In this document: piece after piece, positions 45,771 through 56,852 of the stretch | Layout of the letters: each line of letters starts with the position of its first letter | How positions within the stretch are numbered: the first letter of the stretch is position 1 | Assembly: GCA_933228675.1 (NCBI GenBank) | Contig: OW121740.1 | Span: forward strand, 4,074,001-4,138,000 | Direction: 5' to 3' | DNA: 64,000 nucleotides | Source: Stomorhina lunata | Taxonomy: Eukaryota > Arthropoda > Insecta > Diptera > Rhiniidae | Notes under the pieces: generated by a model | Databases searched by the model: none | What the model was told of the DNA's origin: nothing | The model's input: only the letters and a program-made list of their open reading frames with translations | Translations under genes and position numbers: made by a program

Positions 45771-47705
45771 AAATTTTATTTAAAGAAAACATTTCGTTTT
45801 CTACAGAAAGTTTTCCGTTATGAAATTTTTTTTTTAGAACAAATATTTTTGTTCTAAAAATTTTTCTATAGAACATTTATCAATACAAACATTTTTCCAT
45901 AAAAAATTGTTCGTTTTAAAAATTTTTCGTTATAAAAATTTTTCTATAGAAAAATTTTCGTTATAAAAATTCTTCTATTGAAAAAATTTCGTTATAAAAA
46001 TTTTTCTATAGAAAAATTTTCGTTATAAAAATTTTTCTATAGAAAAATTTTCGTTATAGAAAATTTTCTATAGAAAAATTTTCGTTATAAAAATTTTTCT
46101 ATAGAAAAATTTTCGTTATAAAAATTTTTCTATAGAAAAATTTTCGTTATAAAAATTTTTCTGTAGAAAAATTTTCGTTATAAACATTTTTCTATAGAAA
46201 AATTTTTGTTATAAACATTTTTCGTTAGAAAAATTTTTGTTATAAACATTTTTCGTTAGAAAAATTTTCGTTATAAAAACTTTTCTTTAGAAAAATTTTG
46301 GTTATTAAAATTTTTCTATAGAAAAACTTTCGTTTTCAAATTTTTTCTATAGAAAAACTTTCGTTATAAAAATTTTTCTATAGAAAAATTTTCGTTATAA
46401 AAATTTTTCTATAGAAAAATTTTCGTTATAAAAATTTTTCTATAGAAAAATTTTCGTTATAAAAATTTTTCTATAGAAAAATTTTCGTTTTAAAATGTTT
46501 TCTATAGAAAAATTTTCGTTATAAAAATTTTTCTATAGAAAAATTTTCGTTATAAAAATTTTTCTTTAGAAAAATTTTCGTTATAAAAATTTTTCTATAC
46601 AAAAATTTTCGTTATAAAAATTTTTCTATACAAAAATTTTCGTTATAAAAATTTTTCTATACAAAAATTTTCGTTATAAAAATTTTTCTATCGAAAAATT
46701 TTTGTTATAAAAATTTTTCTATAGAAAAATTTTCGTTATAAAAATTTTTCTATAGAAAAATTTTCGTTATAAAAATTTTTCTATCGAAAAAATTTCGTTA
46801 TAAAAATTTTTCTATAGAAAAATGTTCGTTATAAAAATTTTTCTATAGAAAAATTTTCGTTATAAAAATTTTTCTATCGAAAAAATTTCGTTATAAAAAT
46901 TTTTCTATAGAAAACTTTTCGTTATAAAAATTTTTCTATAGAAAAATTTTCGTTATAAAAATTTTTCTATAGAAAAATTTTCGTTATAAAAATGTTTCTA
47001 TAGAAAAATTTTTCTATAGAAAAATTTTCGTTATAAAAATTTTTCTATAGAAAAATTTTCGTTATAAAAATTTTTCTATAGAAAAATTTTCGTTTTAAAA
47101 ATTTTTCTATAGAAAAATTTTTCTTATAAACATTTTTCGTTTAAAAAATTTTCGTTATAAAAACGTTTCTTTAGAAAAATGTTGGTTATTAAAATTTTTC
47201 TATAGAAAAATTTTCGTTTTAAACATTTTTCTATAGAAAATTAAGTTAAAAAAATTTTTCTATAGAAAAATTTTTTCTATAGAAAAATTTTTTCTATAGA
47301 AAAACATCGAAAAATTTTCGTTATAAAAATTTTTCTATAGAAAAATTTTCGTTATAAAAATTTTTCTATAGAAAAATTTTCGTTATAAAAATTTTTCTAT
47401 AGAAAAATTTTCGTTATAAAAATTTTTCTATAGAAAAATTTTCGTTATAAAAATTTTTCTATAGAAAAATTTTTGTTATAAAAATTTTTCTATCGAAAAA
47501 TTTTCGTTATAAAAATTTTTCTATAGTAAAATTTTCGATATAAACATTTTTCTATAGAGAATTTTTTGTTGTAGAAGATTTTTGTTATAAAAATTTTTTG
47601 TTATACAAATTTTTATATAAGAATTTTTGTATAGAAAATTTTTGATAATACAAATATTTCTATAAAAAATTTTTTCAAGAAATTTATTTTTTTGTAATTA
47701 TTTTG
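45771..47705 (+). repeat. Minisatellite E (31-bp unit)
   Basis: About 60 copies of a unit joining TTTTTCTATAGAAAAATTTT and CGTTATAAAAA. Successive CG dinucleotides are 31 bp apart (e.g. 46393 and 46424). It is highly homogeneous between 45900 and 47560. The CG in each unit is striking in this A/T-rich setting. It is the reverse-complement type of array F. Confidence 0.95.
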
Positions 47706-49310
47706 AGAAAAATTTTCGAAAATATTTAATTCCTTTAATGTAAATAATTCTCCATTATTTTTACTTAACACGCATTTAATAACAACTTAATTACAAACAA
47801 CAATTTTCAAATTTTAATGCCACAATTTAAACTTTAAATTTATTTTAATAAACAAGTTTCTATTAAACATTAAACACGAAACTTTGTTGGGCTTAAACAT
47901 TAAAAATATAAATTAAATAAAGAAATTTTACAGAATTTTAAATTAATGAAAATCCTTTAATACTAAGTAAATGATTAAAAGAAATCTCACCATTATTGGT
48001 AACATCCTTTGATGGGTTGATTAAGAAGGGGAGGAAAGGGAGTAGCTTCAAAACAATTTGAATTTTAATAAACTCATATTTCAATTTTTAATTAATAAAA
48101 TTCATAACACTTTAATTCAAGATAAAAGGAGGTTATTTGATATAATAAACGATTATAATTACTTATGTAAGTTGTAAACTGAGATGAAAGATAAATTAAA
48201 ATGTGTCAAGAATTATTGAAAAAATATGTTTACTCAAAATATTATTACTTACTTAAGTTGTCTGCAGGAAAAGGAAAAGTGTTACATAGTTAATACTAAG
48301 TACTAGTAGTATTTACTTGTTGGTGTCTGTTTTTTGAAGAAAGTGACACCATTTTGCCGGAAGTATATTTAGCCTTAAGCTGTACTTATTTCATATTTTC
48401 AATGACTTTTCTTTACAAATTGCTAGTTCTTACAAAATATTCTTGAAGACTGTTTTAAACAGGAATTATGTATCCTTAAAGTGTGTGTAAATGCATGTTA
48501 ATGTGTGTGTGTATAACTAAATAGAACAATCAATAATTTCCTGGAATTTCATTCTCATATTTTTCTATCATTCGTTTCACTCTCACTCCTTAGGAATCAG
48601 GCTAATGGAATTGTTTGTAAATATTTAACAAAGTTGGGTTCCTTCTATCCACCCTAGCCAGCAAGATTTCAACAAAGTAACATAATTGTTGAAAACTCCA
48701 CACAATTCTATTAAACATTAATAAATGGCTACAGAATATAGTAGTGTTTCCCCTTTCTCTGTCCAGATTGTCATTATTATCCTTAATATTATCCTAGATA
48801 TGAGTAATAGTAATAGCGAGGAGTTGTATAAAATCACCTTTTGTTGTTATTGCGAAATTTGTTCACTGATTGAGATACAATAAAGTTTTTCCCTACTTTT
48901 AGAAAATTTCACTTCATGGCGTTGTTTATGGTGAATTCCATTCACTTTCTTTAGCCAAGAGGGATTGAATGAAAAGTGAGTGCTAAAATAAAAGTATAAA
49001 CAAAAACAAAACTTTTGAGCTGTCAACTGTCATTAGCAAATGTTTTGTTATTAATTTACTTTGAACTTTTTTTCCAGTGTTGATATACGACCATAAATTG
49101 TATAACGTCAGATGGCCGGCAAAGTGGCTTATGTCAGATTTTGACAATTAGCCATTAGAAGCTCATAATTATTTAATACTTTTTTAAAGTCAAAATATAA
49201 TATGCTATAGATATATAGCATATTATATTTTGATTGTATTCAAATTTATTTCATGAACAATTTTTAATCCAAGTTAAGTCTAAAATTGATTTTCTACAAA
49301 AAAAAAAAAA
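47706..49310. other. 1.6-kb spacer between arrays E and F
   Basis: This is unique AT-rich DNA with no supported gene. A perfect inverted repeat CAAAATATAATATGCTATA (49191-49209) and its complement (49214-49232), with loop GATA, lies near its right end. Confidence 0.5.
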
Positions 49311-52140
49311 AAAAATTAGAGTGAAAAATTTTCTAAAAATAAAATTTTACAATGAAAAATTTTCTATAGAAACATTTTAATAACGAAATATTTTTTATAG
49401 AAAATATTGATAACAAAAAATTTTCCATTTTCTTAAAAAATTTTTATGACGAAAAATTTTCTATAGAAAAATTTTTGTAACGAAAAATTTTTAAAAATAA
49501 AGGTTATGATAAAAAAATTTTTCTATAAAATAGTTTTTATAATACAAAATTTTCTAACAACATTTTTTTTAACAAAAACTTTTGTGAAGAAAATTTTTTA
49601 TGACTAAAAATTTTTAATAGAAAAATTTGAGAAAGAAAAATTTTCTATAAAATAGGTTTCATAACCCAAAATTTTCTACAATAACACTTTACAACAAAAA
49701 AATAAAAATTTATAACGAAATTTTTCTATAGCAAAATTTTTGTAACAAAAATTTTCTATAGAAGAATTTTTTTTAACAAAAATTTTCTATAGAAGAATTT
49801 TTGTAAGAAAAATCTACCATAAGAGATTTTTAATAACGAAAAATTTTCTATAGAAAAATTTTTAAACCGATATAATTTCTATAGAAAAATTTTAATAACC
49901 AAAAATTTTCAATAGAAATTGTTTATAATGAAAAATTTTCTATGGAAAAATTTTTGTTAAGAAAAATTTTCTATAGAAAAATATTTACAACGAAAAATTT
50001 TCTTTAGAAAAAAGATTTTATAACGAAAAATTTTCTATGGAATAATTTTTACAAAGAAAAATTTCCTATCGAAAAATTTGTATAACCCAAAATATTCTAT
50101 TGAAAATTTTTATAACGAAAAATTTTCTATAGAAAATATTTATAACGAAAAAATTTTCTATAGAAAATTTTTATAACAAAAAATTTTCTATAGAAAATTT
50201 TTATAACGAAAAATTTTCTATAGAAAATTTTTATAACGAAAAATTTTCTATAGAAAATTTTTATAATAAAAAATTTTCTATGGAAAATTTTTATAACGAA
50301 AAATTTTCTTTAACGAAAACTTTTCTATAACGAAAAATTATCTATAAAAAATTTTTATAACGAAAAATTTTCTATGGAATAATTTTTATAACGAAAAATT
50401 TCCTATCGAAAAATTTGTATAACCAAAAATTTTTTATAGAAAATCTTTATAACAAAAAATTTTCTATAGAAAAAATTTTCTATTGAAAATTTTTATAACG
50501 AAAAATTTTCTATAGAAATTTTTTATAACAAAAAAATTTCTATGGAATAATTTTTATAACGAAAAATTTCCTATCCAAAAATTTTTATAACCAAAAATTT
50601 TCTATACAAAATTTTTATAACGAAAAATTTTCCATAGAAAATTTTTATCACGAAAAACTTTCTAAAGAAAATTTTTATAACAAAAAATTTTCTATAGAAA
50701 ATTTTTATAACGAAAAATTTTCTATAGAAAATTTTTAAAAGGAAAGATTTTCTATAGAAAATTTTTATAACGAAAAATTTTCTATAGAAAAATTTTTATA
50801 AAGAAAAATTTTCTATAGAAAATTTTTATAAAGAAAAATTTTCTATAGAAAATTATCTATAGAAAATTTTTCTTTATAAAAATTTTCTATAGAAAAATTT
50901 TTATAACGAAAAATTTCTAATAGAAAAATTTTATAACGAAAAATTTTGCATAGAAAAATTTTTATAACGAAAAATTTCTATAGAAAAATTTTTATAACGA
51001 AAAATTTCTATAGAAAAATTTTTATAACGAAAAATTTTTTATAGAAAATTTTTATAACGAAAAATTTTCTATAGAAAATTTTTATAACGAAAAATTTTCT
51101 ATAGAAAATTTTTGTAACGAAAAATTTTCTATAGAAAATTTTTGTAACGAAAAATTTTCTATAGAAAATTTTTATAACGAAAAATTTTCTATAGAAAAAT
51201 TTTTATAACGAAAAATTTCTAATAGAAAAATTTTAAAACGAAAAATTTTGCATTGAAAAATTTTTATAACGAAAAATTTTCTATAGAAAAATTTTTATAA
51301 CGAAAAATTTTCTAAAGAAATATATTTCTATATAAAATGTACCTATAGAAAATTTAAATAACAAAATTTTTTTTATAGAAAAATTTTTATAACTAAAAAA
51401 TGTTTATAGCAAAAAATTTTTAAAACGATAATATTCTATAGAAAAATTTTTATATTTTAAATTTTTTTATAACGAAACATTTGCTATAGAAAATTTTTTA
51501 TAAGGAAAAATTTTCTTTAAAAAAATCTTTATAGTGAACAATTTTCTAAGTATTATAAAATTCTGATAATGAAAATATTTCTATAGAAAAGTTTTTATAA
51601 CGAAAAGGTTCTGTACAAAAACTTTCTGTAGAAAAATTTTCTATACAAAAATTTTCTGTAGAAAAATTTTCTATGCAAAAATTTTCTGTAGAAAAATTTT
51701 TATAAGGAAAATTTTTTTATGGAATAATTTTTTAACGAAAAGTTTTCTATTAAAAAAATTCTTATAATGAACGATTTTTTATTAAAAAATTCTTATAACC
51801 AAACATTTTCTATAGAAAAATTCTTATAATGAAAAATTTTCTATGGAAACATTTTTTTAACGAAAAATTTTCTATAAAAAATGCTCACAACAAAAATGTT
51901 GCTTAAAAAAAAAAATATATGGAAAAGTTTTTAATAAAAAAAAAAAAAATATTTTTATAGCAAAAAATTTTCTATAGAAAAATTTTTATAACGAAAATTT
52001 TTATAATAAAAAATTTTCTATAGAAAAATTTTTATAACCAAAAATATTTATTACCAAAAAGTTTTTATACAAAAATTTTTATGACGAAAAATTTTTGTTA
52101 CGAAAAGTTTTCTATAGAAAAATTACAATAATAAATAATT
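49311..52140 (-). repeat. Minisatellite F (30-bp unit)
   Basis: About 90 copies of ATAACGAAAAATTTTCTATA then GAAAATTTTT, the reverse complement of unit E apart from one base of length. It is best conserved between 50100 and 51310, with higher-order runs of identical neighbours. The edges decay through 52380. Confidence 0.95.
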
Positions 52141-54603
52141 GTAATGAATTGGCATCTTAGTGCAATACACTACAGTAAAACTTTTTAATAAAAAAGTTTT
52201 CTATTTTGTTTGAAAAATTTTTAGAACGAAAACTATTTTATAGAAATATGTATTTTAACAAATAAAAATAGAAACAAAATTAACGAAAACTGTTTTATAG
52301 AATATTTTTATAACAACAAATTTTTAAAATAAAAGTTTTCTATTGAAACATTTTATATCAAAAATTCTCACATTTTATAATTAGAATTTGTCCTAGACAA
52401 ATTAATATTTAACATTTTTTGTATCGATATATATTCTTTAAAAATATTTATATAAAAAAATCTATTACAAATTACATTTTTTCTAATAAATAAATCCAAG
52501 TGCTTTATTTTGGCCTAATATTAACAAAAAATCTCTTTAAACTGTTAATCTTTTGCTTTAAAACTTCTGCTATGTATATCAAAATATATAAATTTTCTGT
52601 TCAAACTTAAATATCGTTTCTTTAAATTCTCCCATTTAATTTAAATAAATTCCATTTCCAATTAAATGTTAAAAAAATCTCTACAATTCGCATTGTCATC
52701 ACTAATTATAGTATTTTTTCCCACTAGTGCTGATGATAAATTTTTCATTTCATTGTCAGCTTTTGTGTCTTAACGATTTTTAAATTCGAACCGTTTTTTT
52801 TGTAGCAGCATTTCCACATACGATTTCATTTAGTTTTGCTTAAATCCCCTGTTAACACTTTAAGCATTTAAGCCCCAAAGTAGCGTATGGAATTACAGTT
52901 GCTTCCAATGTGCAGTTGTTTTAAATAAATTTAATCATATAGACTCTTTTAATAAATTAAAACTATTATATGTGTATAAAAATATTATCAACATTAAAAA
53001 GTAATTTTTTGTTTGTCAAAATATGCCCAATAGTTAAAGAGTTTCACTAAATAGTTTTACAAAAGTTTGCTAAAAGGTTAATAAAAATTGACATTAACAA
53101 ATGTTAACTTTTGTTAAGCTTTTAGCAACGGAAAAAATTTTGAGATTCCTTAAAGTATGCTATAAAATATTTGCTTAAAGTGTTCTTATCTATACAGAGT
53201 TAAGTGCATGAATAAATCGAGACAGCAATTGGTTTTGAGTTGACCGGTTTACCTAAAGTTTACAGACTAAATTTCTAAGCCTTACAAACATCAGGTAAAA
53301 CAAATATATCCAATCAATGGAGTTATAGGGTATAAATACTAAAAACTTAACATATTCATTTATATACGAATTTGAAACATCATAACATCAAATTATTGCC
53401 AACTATGGTACAAAATAAAATATATTGCATACTTCTAGGAAGTATTTGATAACTTTTGTAATGTTGGATATGTGAGTAAAATTTTACTGAATTTTTGCAT
53501 TTTGCGAAACGAAATGGCTAATAAATAACTATTAAATACGATTTTATTAAAATAGTTTTTCTTTATAAATTTGGTACTTGGCCTCTTTTCAATATAAGCA
53601 CTAATATTATATCATATTGCTATTAAATATTAACTTGCAAATAATATTTTTAAATTAAAACATTTTCCACAAAAAAAATCGCACATAAAATATCAATACA
53701 ACAAATGTTAATGTTACCACTGACAACTATTTGACAAGCCTTTGTCCATACACTAGAGATTTTTGTCAATGAAAATTTGGCGTTAAAAAAAAAACATTGC
53801 GAAAATATAATAATTAATAATTTACAAGTTGACGCATATAAAAACAGCAGAAAATTTTATGATGGAAAAAATTCCATGAAAATGAATTATATATGAATAA
53901 TTTTTAATAAATTTCAACGAATACTATAAAAACAAAAATTACCCTCCATATGAATTCCTGCAACACTTACATAATGTTTCACATCAACAAATTATTTGGT
54001 ATTATATAATAGTTTCATATTTATTTATCAATATCGGAGTATCAATATAAATTGTTGATACGTCCCTTCGTTCATTATATTGAAATTGAAATTAAACGTA
54101 TATGAAATAAAAATCTGAATTATATAGAGATATGTTAAAAAAACAAAATGCAAATGCTCTAGTAAATTGATTAATTTATTTACGTTTTTATTGTAGATCC
54201 TCTTGGATTTATGTGTATTTATGTAAATTTACTTATGAACAATATATGTATCTTTTATTGATAAATATATTTACTTTTTTGTTGTTTTTTTTTTTTTTTT
54301 TTTATTAAACATATTTATATGTGATTTTTTCGCTACTCATTTTTAATTAAAATTGAAATTTTAAAACTTTGTTTTTTTTTGCTGCTGCTGTTGGTTCGTT
54401 TAGTGTAAATAATTAATTGTTTGAAAATTGCGAGTGAGAAAAAAAACTCATTACTACTTATTTTGTTTATTTATTGACAATTAAGGAAATTTTTAATATT
54501 ATTTGCGGTATTAAATTAATGATTTATTAAAAACTTTGTTGTTTAAAAAAAGGTTTAATTATTAAATATGTATTTTTTTGAGTAAAAAAAAGTGTAAAAT
54601 GAG
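52141..54603. other. AT-rich stretch, no gene seen
   Basis: Decayed array F fragments run to about 52380. CCTTAAAGTATGC lies at 53148-53160 and GCATACTTCTAGG at 53427-53439. A T-run is at 54286-54303. No coding signal is visible. Confidence 0.5.
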
Positions 54604-54915
54604 CTGGGGCCAAATTACCGCATTCGATATCGATCGAAAACTCAGACTTTTAAGCGAATATTGTGAAGTATACTTTAGGGATGTTCAAAGTTACTTCGAT
54701 GCAAAAGTTTATTCCATTTTGATTAGTTTTTAAAAATATATATTCTTCAATTAAAACTCTTTTACTATTGTTCATCTTCTGGCAAATAACTTCAAAAAAA
54801 TATAGTAAACTGTGCATCTTTTAAATAATTTTGATTGTCCTTAAAGTATGCTATTCAAATGTTTTGAAAATATCTAAGATTTCGATCGATATCGAATGCC
54901 GTAATTTGGCCCCTG
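54604..54915 (+). mobile_element. M1 MITE, best-preserved copy (312 bp)
   Basis: It starts CTGGGGCCAAATTACCGCAT and ends ATGCCGTAATTTGGCCCCTG. The terminal inverted repeat is ~36 bp with two mismatches and includes GATATCGATCGAAA. TATACTTTAGGG near 54669 and CCTTAAAGTATGC at 54839-54851 give each arm one copy of the recurrent motif. There is no open frame and no clear target duplication. Confidence 0.9.
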
Positions 54916-55718
54916 ATGTTTAATTAAAACAAAAAAAAAATTAAGTTAATTTTTTTTATTTTTTTTTACTGGGTTATCAAAATCGAACATTAAAAAAATT
55001 GAAGCATACTTTTGGGATTACTTTTACAACTGGGTCTTAGAATCATAGGCCTAATAACCACCTTCGAATTTTAAAACAATTCAGAAAAAAATGTGTAGCA
55101 TACTTTTAAGATAATTCAAATAATTCATAACATAAAATTTACTACATTTTACACAAGAGATGGTCAATGCTGAAATGTATTGAATAGAACTATTTAACTA
55201 AGCAGTCTTTATTGACTATATAAGGTTTTTTTGGGCTTGGTTATGTAAAATGTTTCTTTCAAATTATGTTTTACAAATCAAGCTGCATATTTAGATATGG
55301 ATGTTTCCTGGGGTCCCAAACGTAAAATAGATGTATTTCATCGAGTTTAAGTTATATTACATATCAAATGGCCTTTGAAGTTATTTAAAAAGAAAATATA
55401 AAGTTTTTCAGTTTCCGGCTTAAAGTACAACAGCTGAGATATGATATGAAACCATATTCCATGATAAAAAATATACTTGTTTTTAATTATGTGTAAGCAA
55501 GGACGAAATGCCCATATGTAATTTTATTAACCGTTCTTCAACAAAAATAATATAAAACATCCCTAAGTATGTCTAAAAGACTGCGTTTTGATCGAAGTAC
55601 TATTCGTTGATGATATTTTTAAAACAACCCTAAAGTATGCTTTGAAAATATTTATTATAGCCACCTAATCCAAAGGAAGATTTAAAATTTCTATTCTGAA
55701 GTCAAATGAAAACTGAAG
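54916..55718. other. AT-rich interval with motif and M1-arm relics
   Basis: GCATACTTTTGGG (55004), GCATACTTTTAAG (55098, preceded by an AAAATGTGTA arm-like stretch) and CCCTAAAGTATGC (55628) are present. No gene is seen. Confidence 0.5.
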
Positions 55719-56203
55719 CTGGGACCAAATCGCCGAATTTAATATCAATCAAAAGCTCAAACTTTTAAGCAAATATTATGTAACATACCTTAAGGATTTT
55801 CCAAATAATTTATTTTGCAAAAAGTTTAATAAAATTTGATATGTAACATATGCGTTTGTTAAAAATATTTAGACAAATAAGTTGCAATTTAGTTTACCTT
55901 ATATATTATAAGTCTGTGGCAATTAATGATAATGGTTTAAGTTGATATAAGTGCTTTTTTATTAGATATTCGTATTCCCTACTTTAGAATCTGTCACTCA
56001 GCTACATTTCAAGTAAAAATGTTATTATAGAAGAAATTATACGCATTTATGTTTTAATTTTTTTTTGTACAAAACCCTTAACCATAAGCAGACAAAACTC
56101 TCAATATTTCAAAACACTTAGATTATACTAAATGTATGCTACACAACTGTTTATTAAATATTTTACATTTTGATTAATATCGAATTCTACGATTTGACCC
56201 TAG
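55719..56203 (+). mobile_element. M1 MITE copy, diverged and expanded
   Basis: CTGGGACCAAATCGCCGAAT at the left and ATATCGAATTCTACGATTTG, then ACCCTAG, at the right mark the ends. The copy is ~485 bp, longer than the family by ~150 bp, apparently inserted between about 55930 and 56100. It groups with the copy at 4980. Confidence 0.65.
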
Positions 56204-56335
56204 ATCTATGTCATTAGATCTGTGGTTAGCACCAAGCCAATGTCAAAAAAAAAGTAGTTTTAAGAAAATTTGATTTAAAGTTTTTACATTTCATATAAAT
56301 TCAAAGTAACATTGCCCAGAAAAACCCTTATAAAT

Positions 56336-56852
56336 CTGGGGCTAAATTACCGCATTCTATATCGATCGGAAACTCAGAATTTTAAGCGAATATTATGAAG
56401 TATACTTTAGGGATGTTCAAAGTTACTTCGATGCAAAAAGATGAACAATAGTAAAAAAAGTTTTAATTGTGATGGAAAACGATCGATTTCAGATATATTT
56501 TTGAGATCATTTTCGGTTATTTCCCCAAAAAATTCAAACCCAATGAAAAATAAAATATCAGTCAAAAGAATTGAAGCCAAAATTTTCATTTTTTTTGGGG
56601 GAAAATAACTGAAAATTAGCAAAAAAATATGTCTGAAATCGATCGATTTGAAAACGAAAAATGTCCATCACATACCTGATAGTTCATTTAAAACTTTTTT
56701 ACTATTGTTCATCTTTTGGAAAATAACTTCAAAAAAATATAGTAAACTGTGCATCTTTTAAATAATTTTGATCATACTTAAAGTATGCTATACAAATGTT
56801 TTGAAAATATCAAAGATTTCGATCGATATCGAATGCCGTAATTTGGCCCCTG
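56336..56852 (+). mobile_element. M1 MITE copy carrying a nested foldback element
   Basis: It opens CTGGGGCTAAATTACCGCAT and ends GAATGCCGTAATTTGGCCCC. Its centre differs from the family: AGATGAACAATAGTAAAAAA (56439 onward) is an inverted duplicate of the sequence expected on the other side (TTTTTTACTATTGTTCATCT, 56697 onward). A 205-bp foldback lies between these. Confidence 0.85.
56468..56672. mobile_element. Nested 205-bp foldback element
   Basis: The left end TGTGATGGAAAACGATCGAT and the right end ATCGATTTG...TCCATCACA are inverted repeats. Complementarity continues through TTTCAGATATATTTTTGA against its counterpart near 56630 and TTATTTCCCCAAAAAA against TTTTTTTTGGGGGAAAATAA. Almost the whole element can fold on itself. 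It has no coding capacity. Confidence 0.8.

Noticed and set aside
45771..47705. CRISPR-like regular ~30-bp repeats
   Set aside because: Units are contiguous with no unique spacers, and the context is eukaryotic; these are minisatellites.
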